Of a DNA stretch of 54,208 bases, positions 1 to 7,208 are shown piece by piece. The notes beneath the pieces are model-generated. The model was given only the letters and a program-made list of their open reading frames with translations. It ran no database searches and was not told the origin of the DNA. Each line of letters opens with the position of its first letter. Position 1 is the first letter of the stretch. Position numbers and translations under genes: made by a program. This stretch comes from Rouxiella silvae (GTDB lineage: Bacteria > Pseudomonadota > Gammaproteobacteria > Enterobacterales > Enterobacteriaceae): assembly GCF_002093625.1 (NCBI RefSeq), contig NZ_MRWD01000039.1, positions 1 to 54,208 on the forward strand, read 5' to 3'.

Positions 1-428
1 TAAAGAGACACTGCAACTTACTTATATGATGTAGTGAAAAAAATATTTAAAATTTCTATATATTTTCCAAAAATAGGTTTTCGCCCTGAGAGGTTAACTG
101 CCCTATGCTGGAATTATGCGATTCCGTGTTGCAGCATCTCATGCCCGGTAAATTCTATCGCTAAGTCTTGCGCAACGTCCTGTGCTCGCATACGGTTTGC
201 CTCTGGCTGCCTCTACGTCTTACCGCCAATGTTCAGTCTGATTAAAATCGAGAGTTACCTGTAATGTAAATTCGCCCGCGGTGGTTTGTAGATGACACAG
301 CCAAGGCACTCTGTTTTGCTTATAAATCAATTTACTGAATAATAGTATTCATCAATACGCTAGATTTTATTCCAGCAGATCTTTACTCTGACCGCCCATG
401 ATCAAATCCTTTGAAATGAGTACGCGTA
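1..428. other. Left-edge stretch without a convincing gene
   Basis: AT-rich at the left, mixed further in. The longest open frame on the + strand (34-264) has no recognisable ribosome binding site and a cysteine-rich, uncharacteristic composition. On the - strand there is only a fragment of about 25 codons (roughly 211-133) between stops. This could be the eroded remains of a gene, but no family is recognisable. I see no terminator or RNA gene. Confidence 0.5.
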
Positions 429-791
429 ATGAAGAAGATTTTTCCGCTGTCAGCCATCATTATTCTGGTTATTGTTGCCATAACAGCCTGGCGGCTCAAC
501 AGAACCCCCGTACATGACCCGCACTATGATGCAACGGTCTGTGCCGCAGTGGATATTTTGGGTAAGAAACCGGTTGATGATAAGGAGTTGCTAGAGAGGA
601 TTCGTTACATTATCACTAATGAAAACAACTCTTATGCGGTCGATCAGGTGAAATATAATGCAACGTTGGCGCAGGTTTCAGTCAAGCGATATCAGGCATT
701 AAGCACTCAACAGAAAACGTTTGCCGGTCAAAATATTGACAGCTGTATTCAGGCGATGGCCGCGGGCGCGGCAGAGAAAAACAATCAATAG
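429..791 (+). CDS. Small membrane-anchored hypothetical protein
   Basis: 120 residues. Residues 5-22 form one hydrophobic segment after a Met-Lys-Lys start, so the protein is either exported with an uncleaved anchor or a single-pass inner-membrane protein with its C-terminal 95 residues in the periplasm. Two cysteines, near residues 38 and 106, could form a disulfide. That would fit the DsbA-like gene lying convergent next door, although this pairing is only a guess. The body is mostly predicted helix with no catalytic motif that I recognise. The start ATG is followed by a typical signal-anchor sequence, and no stronger upstream start is visible. I do not recognise the family. Confidence 0.6.
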   Translation: MKKIFPLSAIIILVIVAITAWRLNRTPVHDPHYDATVCAAVDILGKKPVDDKELLERIRYIITNENNSYAVDQVKYNATLAQVSVKRYQALSTQQKTFAGQNIDSCIQAMAAGAAEKNNQ

Positions 792-857
792 CCGTTGGCT
801 TAAAAAGATCTTTGAGTACGCAGAGCCTTCTCAGGCCCTGCGTTAACGCGTCAGTAA

Positions 858-1643
858 TTACTTACCCTGCGCCTTGCTGATTGCGGCCTGCAGGTCTTCG
901 GCAGACACAGCACCCGGCAATATCGTGGTGTTATTGGCGTTGGCACCGCTGGTTGGCATCACGATGAAACCAGGTGTTCCCTGGAAGCCCAGCGTTTTTG
1001 CCAGATCGTCATTCTTAGCCAGCGTCGCGTGCGTTTCCTGACGATGCGCATCGCTCGGCAGTGCCGCATGCACTTTTTCTACCGCACCAGAAATATCGGC
1101 GTCAGTCAGCTTGCCTTCGTCATGACCGGTAGCATAAATCGCATTGTGATAGTCCAAATAAGCCTGAGCGCCCTTCTGTTTGTAAACCGACAACCCGGTT
1201 TCAGCCGCAGTAATCGACGCCTTCCAGCGGTCACCAAAAATTGGCCACTCTTTAAACACGAAGCGTACATTTGGATTAGCTTTAATGGTCTGCTCCACCA
1301 GCGGCGCCATGTGGCTACAGTAGAGGCACTGGTAGTCGAAAAATTCTACGAATGCGACTTTCGCATCTTTTGGACCATAAGACGGGGTATCTTTATCCTG
1401 CAACAGCGCGGGCGCATTGGCTAACACGGCGGTCAAAGAATCACTGGCCTGTTGCTGCTGCTGTTGTGCTTGCAGCTTCTGGCTCGCCTGCACCAACACT
1501 TCAGGATGCGCGATGATGTAATCAGAGGCGATTTTGCCAATAGCCTGCTGCTGCGCGTCGGTAAAAGTGGCGCTGTCTGCTGCCGCAGCCAAACCAGGCA
1601 TTGCGATCAGCCCAGCCAGCAAAGTCATCATATGACGTTTCAT
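858..1643 (-). CDS. DsbA-family periplasmic thiol oxidoreductase or isomerase
   Basis: 261 residues. A signal peptide (residues 1-22, ending AAA-AD) sends it to the periplasm. A helical region at about 25-85, with a run of glutamines, resembles the N-terminal oligomerisation segment of the ScsC/Com1-type DsbA relatives. It is followed by a thioredoxin fold with the active site C106-L-Y-C109 and the cis-proline loop T223-P224. Family knowledge: such proteins oxidise, reduce or isomerise disulfides of exported proteins, depending on their oligomer state and redox partner. The CLYC dipeptide differs from the CPHC of classical DsbA, so oxidase versus isomerase cannot be decided. No DsbB or DsbD partner is adjacent. 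It is followed on the same strand by no gene within the window, and yiaF lies upstream behind its own terminator. Confidence 0.85.
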   Translation of the reverse strand: MKRHMMTLLAGLIAMPGLAAAADSATFTDAQQQAIGKIASDYIIAHPEVLVQASQKLQAQQQQQQASDSLTAVLANAPALLQDKDTPSYGPKDAKVAFVEFFDYQCLYCSHMAPLVEQTIKANPNVRFVFKEWPIFGDRWKASITAAETGLSVYKQKGAQAYLDYHNAIYATGHDEGKLTDADISGAVEKVHAALPSDAHRQETHATLAKNDDLAKTLGFQGTPGFIVMPTSGANANNTTILPGAVSAEDLQAAISKAQGK

Positions 1644-1782
1644 AAAAATACTTCCTTAGAGTTAGAGGCTTAAATTTTTTTCACAAATTTAAAACAGATG
1701 AATGACATAAAAACTAAAGTATTACACCGATGGCGGGCATCAATAAATTGTGAGCTTTTATTAATCATGCCGTTTTTTTGAT

Positions 1783-1811
1783 AAAAAAAACCACGCTGCT
1801 ACACGTGGTTT
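1783..1811 (-). terminator. Intrinsic terminator after yiaF
   Basis: Read on the - strand, a stem AACCACG / CGTGGTT with an 8-base loop is followed directly by a run of eight T residues. It lies 30 bases past the yiaF stop codon. Confidence 0.85.
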
Positions 1812-1840
1812 AGGTTTTGACCCACTTATTCAGCACGTTA

Positions 1841-2557
1841 TCAGAGATTACCGGCAATAATCTTTTGTGCATCGACCAGCGCCTGTTGCTTACCCAGCAG
1901 GCCGGTCATCATTGCATTATACTGCGTGACCTGTTGCTGGGTCGGGAACTGCACGGCACCGTTGGCAAAAGCAACCTGCGTTCCCTGCTGCCCCAGGAAG
2001 TCACCCACGGCAATAATGTCCTGCGTGAAACCTGACAGAGCCGGAACAACCGGGATTAGAGCATTGGCCGGTTGAGTCACGTCCTGAGCATAAACTTGAT
2101 TATAAATCGCTTTCAAATCATCAGGCTGCTTAAGCGCTGCCTGCGCGGTGTCGGCAGTCGCCTTGGCGGTCTGAATTTGCTGCGCCAGCGTATTGAGGGT
2201 ACCGGCCGCCTGCTGCAACGCAGGCTTTTGCTGCAAATAGTCCTGCGGCACGCGAATCTGGGCAATGCTGTTCACTGCAGGAGACAAACTGTTATTAATG
2301 GACTGCTTCATCTGACGGGAGAAGGTCAGAATGATGGTGTAATCGTTAACGTAGTTGCCGAATTTCTGTCTCTGATCTTCGCTCAGCGTGGGCAGGTTCT
2401 GACCACTGCGCATCACGGTATTTTGCAAGTAGTCGATGAACGCTTTCCTTTGCTCCGGCTCTTTATCACCACAGGCGGTAAGTTGGAAAACCACCAGTAA
2501 TGCAACTACAGGCGCCAGCCAGCGCGCGAAAGTCCTGCTCCTGATCCCTACAGTCAT
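1841..2557 (-). CDS. yiaF: DUF3053 lipoprotein YiaF
   Basis: 238 residues, close to the E. coli length. A signal peptide ends in a lipobox (LTA-C29), so the mature protein starts with a lipidated cysteine. The next residue is Gly, not Asp, which favours sorting to the outer membrane. The body is helical, with the YiaF-conserved stretches RKAFIDxLQNTVMRSG near residues 37-52, IRVPQDY, and QQGTQVxF near the C-terminus. YiaF has been linked to colonisation or barrier effects in E. coli, but its molecular function is not established. In E. coli it sits beside ghrB and yiaD. Here ghrB and yiaD are 26-30 kb away, so the locus has been rearranged by inserted catabolic operons. Confidence 0.9.
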   Translation of the reverse strand: MTVGIRSRTFARWLAPVVALLVVFQLTACGDKEPEQRKAFIDYLQNTVMRSGQNLPTLSEDQRQKFGNYVNDYTIILTFSRQMKQSINNSLSPAVNSIAQIRVPQDYLQQKPALQQAAGTLNTLAQQIQTAKATADTAQAALKQPDDLKAIYNQVYAQDVTQPANALIPVVPALSGFTQDIIAVGDFLGQQGTQVAFANGAVQFPTQQQVTQYNAMMTGLLGKQQALVDAQKIIAGNL

Positions 2558-2838
2558 TTTCCTGACTCCTGATTTGAACTTCTTATTAAGTACTGATACC
2601 CAAAAAGTAGCTTAGTAGAATAGACCATCCTGCGGGCTTAGGATACAGCAAAGAAGCGACTGCCCAAAGCCAGTGCACGCTGCACGAATAGAGGGATTAA
2701 TGCCGCCGGCGCTCGCTTAACTGCCGCGTCCCACCCTTTATCTCACGTCTGAAAACGTTTAAATAAAAATTATTAAGACGTTGATTTATCGACCCTTAGT
2801 TCTGATGTTTCCCTGATTTTTCTCACTATCTCACCAAT

Positions 2839-2855
2839 TTGGCAAGGTTATTGCC
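2839..2855 (+). promoter_or_regulatory. Sigma-54 (RpoN) type promoter for the guanidine operon
   Basis: The sequence TTGGCAAGGTTATTGCC matches the -24/-12 consensus (TGGCAC, N5, TTGCW). GG is at 2841-2842 and GC at 2853-2854, exactly 12 bases apart. The expected transcript start near 2866 would place the whole riboswitch in the leader. RpoN promoters commonly serve nitrogen-scavenging genes with NtrC, so this suits guanidine use as a nitrogen source. No perfect NtrC site was found, although a GTGCAC motif occurs near 2672. Confidence 0.6.
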
Positions 2856-2912
2856 TGTTGTTTAAGAGCAGGAGCGATAGCGGGAAACCGGTGTCGCCAC
2901 ACAATTTGAAAT

Positions 2913-3012
2913 AGGGTCACTAGGGTTCCGGTCTGCACTGTGCAGATGGCTGGTCCGAGAGTGACCGACCGCCCTCTGGCGGTTACACGGCGGGATAAAA
3001 GCCCGGGAGGCC
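2913..3012 (+). promoter_or_regulatory. Guanidine-I riboswitch (ykkC class)
   Basis: The aptamer contains all three conserved blocks of the class in order: CTAGGGTTCCG at 2920-2930, CTGGTCCGAGAG at 2950-2961, and ACGGCGGGATAAAAGCCCGGGAG ending near 3009. The P1 arms GGTCAC (2915-2920) and GTGACC (2961-2966) pair perfectly. The class binds free guanidinium and turns on guanidine carboxylases, deiminases and exporters. Just downstream, a hairpin GCGAG/CTCGC (3016-3032) nests inside GGAGG (3006-3010) / CCTCC (3039-3043). That outer pairing would use up the aptamer's own 3' end, so it is a plausible switching structure. A short T4 run follows it, so both weak termination and translational control are possible. 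Confidence 0.93.
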
Positions 3013-3079
3013 AAAGCGAGATCCAATCTCGCCGCCGACCTCCTGCACTTTTCCCGTGGTCAACGTCAGAGGAATTATC

Positions 3080-4144
3080 ATGATTAAAGCTTGCCAACGC
3101 CTGCTGCTCAGCGCCCTATGCTTTGCCGCACTTCTCAGCCAGCCCGCCCTGGCCGCCGTTAAACCTACCTTTAAAATTGCCTGGTCAATTTATGCCGGAT
3201 GGATGCCCTGGGACTATGCCCAGCAAAGCGGCATTCTCAAAAAATGGGCCGATAAATACGGCATCACGATTCAGTTCGTGCAGGTCAATGACTACATCGA
3301 ATCGGTCAATCAATACACTTCGGGCGGATTTGACGGCTGCACTATGACCAACATGGACGCGCTGACCATTCCCGCAACCGGCGGCGTGGACAGCACTGCG
3401 CTTATCGTCGGTGACTATTCCAACGGCAACGACGGCATCATGCTCAAAGGCAAAGGTGACATTACCTCGTTGAAGGGCCAGTCGATTAATCTGGTCGAAC
3501 TTTCAGTTTCGCAATACCTGCTGGCGCGGGCGCTGGAAAAATCGGGTATGAGCGAGAAAGACGTCACCGTAGTGAACACCGCCGATGCCGACCTGGTGGC
3601 CGCCTTTAGCACTCCGCAGGTGAAATCGATAGTCACCTGGAACCCGTTGCTGGCGGAAGCCAAAAAGCAGCCGGACAGCCACGAAATTTTCTCTTCCGCC
3701 CAAATCCCCGGCGAAATTCTCGACCTGCTGGTTGTTAACAGTAAAACCCTCACCGCCCACCCTGAACTCGGCAAAGCGCTGACCGGCGCCTGGTATGAAA
3801 CGCTGAACGCCATCAAAGGCAACGGCAGCGACGCGGTTAAAGCGCGCACTTTTATGGCTCAGGAGTCCGGAACCGACCTCAAAGGTTTTGACCAGCAGTT
3901 GGCGGCAACTTACCTCTTTAGCTCACCGCAGCAAACGCTCGATTTCGTCAGCGGCGCGCAAATTAAAACCACCATGCAATCCGTGGCCGAGTTCTCCTTC
4001 AAACACGGCCTGCTGGGCGACGGTGCGGCCGATGCCACCACGGTGGGCATTACTACGCCTACGGGTAACTGGGGCAATCCGGCGAATCAAAAGCTGCGCT
4101 TTACCGATGAATTCGTGAAGCTCGCTGCCGCCAACAAACTGTAA
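3080..4144 (+). CDS. Guanidine-operon ABC transporter, periplasmic substrate-binding protein
   Basis: 354 residues. The start is ATG 3080, preceded by AGAGGA with a spacing of about 7. An upstream in-frame GTG would lie inside the riboswitch leader and would spoil the signal peptide. Signal peptide residues 1-25, cleaved after ALA. The rest is a NitT/TauT (SsuA/NMT1-like) binding fold: the N-terminal lobe begins KIAWSIYAGWMPW and there are internal TPQVKSIVTWNP and ATYLFSSPQQ segments. Homologues are usually labelled urea-carboxylase-related transporters. The guanidine riboswitch upstream argues that the real ligand is guanidine or a guanidine-releasing compound (inference). It is the first gene of a six-gene operon. 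Confidence 0.88.
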   Translation: MIKACQRLLLSALCFAALLSQPALAAVKPTFKIAWSIYAGWMPWDYAQQSGILKKWADKYGITIQFVQVNDYIESVNQYTSGGFDGCTMTNMDALTIPATGGVDSTALIVGDYSNGNDGIMLKGKGDITSLKGQSINLVELSVSQYLLARALEKSGMSEKDVTVVNTADADLVAAFSTPQVKSIVTWNPLLAEAKKQPDSHEIFSSAQIPGEILDLLVVNSKTLTAHPELGKALTGAWYETLNAIKGNGSDAVKARTFMAQESGTDLKGFDQQLAATYLFSSPQQTLDFVSGAQIKTTMQSVAEFSFKHGLLGDGAADATTVGITTPTGNWGNPANQKLRFTDEFVKLAAANKL

Positions 4145-4181
4145 TCAAACACTTTTCATCGTTTTTTAAAAGGGCATTTCG

Positions 4182-4994
4182 ATGCGCAAAATGATCAACT
4201 ACCAACCGCAACGCTTGTCACGTAGTTTGCTTGGGCTGCTGCCCTTGCTGCTGCTGGTATTGGTTTATCTGATGGCTTCGGATGCCCGTTTGGCGGTCAA
4301 TGCGTTCGACAAACTGCTGCCGAGCTTCTCCTCAATGGGCGACGCTTTCTATCGGATGGCGTTCGAGCCAAGTCCGCGCACCGGTGAATATTTGCTGTGG
4401 ACTGACACCTACGTCAGTCTGACTCGCCTGCTGAGCGGCATTGCCATCAGTGCTTTTCTCGGCTTGGCGTTGGGCATATTTTGCGGCGCACTGCCCGCCG
4501 TGCGTTCACTAATTTCTCCGCTGGTGACGCTGTTTGCGCTCATCCCTCCGCTGGCGGTATTGCCGATCCTTTTTATCTGCTTTGGCCTCGGCGAACTGTC
4601 GAAAGTCGTGCTGATTGCCGTGGGCGTGACGCCGTTTATTGCACGCGATCTGCAACAGCACGTGCAGGCTATCCCGCACGAACAGTTGATAAAAGCACAG
4701 ACCCTGAGCGCCCACAGCGGGCAAATTCTGTGGCGAATTATTTTGCCACAGCTGATGCCGCGCCTGCTCGATGCCGTGCGGCTTTCATTGGGTTCAGCTT
4801 GGTTGTTTCTCATTGCTGCCGAGGCCATTGCCGCTACCGAAGGGCTGGGTTACCGCATTTTCCTGATGCGCCGCTATCTGGCAATGGACGTGATTTTGCC
4901 TTATGTAGCGTGGATAACGCTGCTGGCTTTCCTCCTCGATGCCTTGCTGCGCTTGATAAGCCGCCGCTGCTGGCCGTGGTATTACGTTAAATAA
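4182..4994 (+). CDS. Guanidine-operon ABC transporter, permease
   Basis: 270 residues, starting at ATG 4182, 37 bases after the binding-protein gene. Hydrophobic segments are spaced as in the six-helix BPD_transp_1 fold of NitT/TauT permeases. The cytoplasmic coupling (EAA-type) loop is visible as EQLIKAQTLSAHS followed by RIILPQLMPRL at about residues 168-195, which docks on the ATPase. One permease gene implies a homodimer channel in the inner membrane. The context (riboswitch, carboxylase) makes guanidine or a derivative the probable cargo, but specificity cannot be read from the permease itself. Confidence 0.88.
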   Translation: MRKMINYQPQRLSRSLLGLLPLLLLVLVYLMASDARLAVNAFDKLLPSFSSMGDAFYRMAFEPSPRTGEYLLWTDTYVSLTRLLSGIAISAFLGLALGIFCGALPAVRSLISPLVTLFALIPPLAVLPILFICFGLGELSKVVLIAVGVTPFIARDLQQHVQAIPHEQLIKAQTLSAHSGQILWRIILPQLMPRLLDAVRLSLGSAWLFLIAAEAIAATEGLGYRIFLMRRYLAMDVILPYVAWITLLAFLLDALLRLISRRCWPWYYVK

Positions 4995-5015
4995 GTTTTA
5001 AATACGGAGTGATGC

Positions 5016-5729
5016 ATGAGCTTATTGAGTATGCGCAATCTCGAAAAACACTACGGCAATCAGGTGGTGCTGGAACGCGTTAACGCCGAGGTACAGGAGG
5101 GTGAATTTGTGTCGATCGTAGGCGCATCCGGCTGCGGTAAAACCACTTTTTTAAAAATGATGTTGGGAACCGAAAGCCCGAGCAAAGGCCAACTGCTGCT
5201 CGACGGGAAGCCTATCAAGCAGGAGCCGGGCGAAGATCGCGGCGTGGTTTTTCAACGCTACTCGGTGTTTCCCCATTTGACAGCGCTGCAAAACGTGATG
5301 CTCGGCGAAGAATTTGTCCAGGCACGCTGGCTGGGCCGCGTTTGGGGCAGCAAGCGCAAGGCGATTGCGGATAGCGCCAAGGAGATGCTGACTCAGGTTG
5401 GACTGGGTCATGCATTGGATAAATATCCGCATCAGCTCTCCGGCGGCATGCAGCAGCGGCTGGCATTGGCGCAGGCGTTAACCAAGAAACCGCGAATTTT
5501 GCTGCTCGATGAGCCTTTTGGGGCGCTGGATCCAGGTATTCGCAAGGATATGCATCAGTTAATCACTGAGCTGTGGAAGCAGCATCATCTGACTATTTTC
5601 ATGATAACCCACGACCTGAAAGAGGGATTTTCCCTCGGCTCGCGGCTGTGGGTATTCGACAAAATCCGCCACGACCCGCAGGCGCCCGACGCTTGGGGTG
5701 CAAGCATTACCTACGATATTCCACTCTAA
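5016..5729 (+). CDS. Guanidine-operon ABC transporter, ATP-binding subunit
   Basis: 237 residues. It has the full set of nucleotide-binding motifs in order: Walker A GASGCGKTT (36-44), Q-loop in VVFQRYSVFP, signature LSGGMQQRL, Walker B ILLLDEPFGALD, and the switch histidine in MITHDLKEG. The length and the PHLTALQNV region are typical of SsuB/TauB-type importer ATPases. It starts 21 bases after the permease gene with GGAG-like sequence in front. It drives import together with the two preceding products. Confidence 0.92.
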   Translation: MSLLSMRNLEKHYGNQVVLERVNAEVQEGEFVSIVGASGCGKTTFLKMMLGTESPSKGQLLLDGKPIKQEPGEDRGVVFQRYSVFPHLTALQNVMLGEEFVQARWLGRVWGSKRKAIADSAKEMLTQVGLGHALDKYPHQLSGGMQQRLALAQALTKKPRILLLDEPFGALDPGIRKDMHQLITELWKQHHLTIFMITHDLKEGFSLGSRLWVFDKIRHDPQAPDAWGASITYDIPL

Positions 5730-5740
5730 AGGAGAACGCG

Positions 5741-6475
5741 ATGAGTGACTCTACAGACACCCAGTATCAAACACTGCTGCCGGCCGGTTCACACTGGTCG
5801 CTGCGGATAAAAAGCGGGTCGGCGCTGCGCTTTACCGACATTGAAGGTGGAGCCAACCTTGGCCTGCTGTTCTATAACCCGGAAAATCTGCTCGAGCGCT
5901 ATAACGCGCCGGACACCTTAAAGTGCCAGCACACTTTTCGACTCACCGCAGGCCACTGTCTTTACTCCGACATGGGCCGTATTTTTTGCGGCATAGAGCA
6001 CGACACGCTTGGCTGGCACGACACCGTGTGCGGCAGCATGAACGCCGCTCTGAGCGCACAGCGATTCGGCGCATTAAGCTATCAGCAAGCGCACAACGGC
6101 CGCTATCAAAACGGCTATGACAGCTTTTTAGTCGAATTGGCGAAATACGGGCTAGGCAAGCGTGACATGGCCGCCTGCATCAATCTGTTCTCCAAAGTGA
6201 CTGTGGATAACGACGGCAATCTGGCGCTCGAGCCGCAACACGTCCCCGGAGCCAGCGTCACGCTGCGTTTCGCCATGGATACGTTGGTGGTGATGCACAG
6301 CTGTCCGCATCCGCTCACCGAGGTAGCGGATTATCCGCGCGCCCCCGTTGCTGTCGCCCTGCTGGCAGGGACGGCCCCGCTGCCGCCACACTGTTTGGCA
6401 CAGGCTGAGAATCAGCGTGGTCAGGCAAATAATGACTTATACCATCACATCCCCTGCTGCCCAGGAGCACGCTAA
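5741..6475 (+). CDS. Carboxyguanidine deiminase subunit (urea carboxylase-associated protein 1, DUF1989)
   Basis: 244 residues. The ATG at 5741 follows GGAGAAC by 5 bases; a long in-frame extension upstream only overlaps the ATPase gene. The DUF1989 fold is recognisable by [12 protein letters not shown] (36-47), [29 protein letters not shown] and the GWHDTVCG segment, whose His and Cys residues are candidate metal ligands. Family knowledge: the two DUF1989 proteins encoded beside urea-type carboxylases form a heteromeric carboxyguanidine deiminase (CgdAB) that turns carboxyguanidine into allophanate and ammonia. Its stop overlaps the next gene's start by one base (TAATGA), so the two subunits are translationally coupled. 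Confidence 0.85.
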   Translation: MSDSTDTQYQTLLPAGSHWSLRIKSGSALRFTDIEGGANLGLLFYNPENLLERYNAPDTLKCQHTFRLTAGHCLYSDMGRIFCGIEHDTLGWHDTVCGSMNAALSAQRFGALSYQQAHNGRYQNGYDSFLVELAKYGLGKRDMAACINLFSKVTVDNDGNLALEPQHVPGASVTLRFAMDTLVVMHSCPHPLTEVADYPRAPVAVALLAGTAPLPPHCLAQAENQRGQANNDLYHHIPCCPGAR

Positions 6476-7110
6476 TGATCCAGACCAGCCCACGCTTTGT
6501 TGAGAACGCGTTAACCCACCAGCAGATTAACGCCGGTGACTATTGGTTGCACAGAATTGAAGCGGGACAAACGCTGCGCATTATTGACAGTGAAGGCAAT
6601 CAGGCGGCTGACACGCTGTTTTTTAACGCCGACGACGTTGGCGAGCGCTACAGCATGACCGATACGCTACGCCAACAAAAAAATGTATTTATAACCGCGG
6701 GAAGCGTGCTGCTCTCTAACGACTGTCGCCCAATGCTGGAAATTGTTGCCGACACCTGCGGGCGTCACGACACGCTGGGTGGTGCCTGCGCCACGGAAAG
6801 CAACACCGTGCGCTATTCACTGGAAAAACGCCACATGCACGCCTGCCGCGACAGCTGGATGCTGGCAATTGCCGAGCATCCACACTACGGTCTGACTAAA
6901 AGAGATATTGCACACAATATTAACTTCTTTATGAACGTGCCGGTGACCGCGCAGGGTGACCTGACGTTTGCAGATGGCCTCTCAGCACCGGGAAAATACG
7001 TCGAAATGGTGGCAAAAATGAACATATTGGTGCTTATCTCCAACTGTCCGCAGTTGAATAACCCCTGCAATGGCTATAACCCTACGCCGATTGAAGCGGT
7101 GATCTGGTAA
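6475..7110 (+). CDS. Carboxyguanidine deiminase subunit (urea carboxylase-associated protein 2, DUF1989)
   Basis: 211 residues, paralogous to the preceding protein: [28 protein letters not shown] matches the [25 protein letters not shown] region, and CGRHDTLGG matches GWHDTVCG. Cys/His residues in DTCGRHDT and THAC-like positions are candidate metal ligands. The start ATG overlaps the upstream stop by one base. It presumably pairs with the upstream subunit and hydrolyses carboxyguanidine made by the carboxylase encoded next. The annotation as a urea protein in older databases is historical. Confidence 0.85.
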   Translation: MIQTSPRFVENALTHQQINAGDYWLHRIEAGQTLRIIDSEGNQAADTLFFNADDVGERYSMTDTLRQQKNVFITAGSVLLSNDCRPMLEIVADTCGRHDTLGGACATESNTVRYSLEKRHMHACRDSWMLAIAEHPHYGLTKRDIAHNINFFMNVPVTAQGDLTFADGLSAPGKYVEMVAKMNILVLISNCPQLNNPCNGYNPTPIEAVIW

Positions 7111-7125
7111 ATCCGACCCGACAAC

Positions 7126-7184
7126 GCGTGCCTCGGGACGACCCGCAGAACGTCACGCATCAGCAACATAGCAGGACGACCTGC
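7126..7184 (+). promoter_or_regulatory. Guanidine-II riboswitch (mini-ykkC class) inside the operon
   Basis: Two short hairpins each carry the class-defining ACGA loop: CGGG-ACGA-CCCG at 7134-7145 and GCAGG-ACGA-CCTGC at 7171-7184, separated by a 25-base linker. In this class the two loops bind two guanidinium ions and kiss, changing access to the ribosome binding site. A further pairing GCGTG (7126-7130) / CACGC (7154-7158) would extend the first stem. The second hairpin ends 12 bases before the ribosome binding site AGAGAG (7197-7202) of the carboxylase gene, the usual distance for translational control. Confidence 0.88.
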
Positions 7185-7208
7185 CCGTCGAAGCACAGAG
7201 AGTCAACC

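Noticed and set aside
34-264. 76-codon open frame on the + strand at the left edge
   Set aside because: No ribosome binding site, unusual composition and no family; treated as non-coding or eroded sequence.
2831-3097. 88-codon open frame on the - strand upstream of the guanidine operon
   Set aside because: It runs through the riboswitch and promoter on the opposite strand and has no recognisable product.
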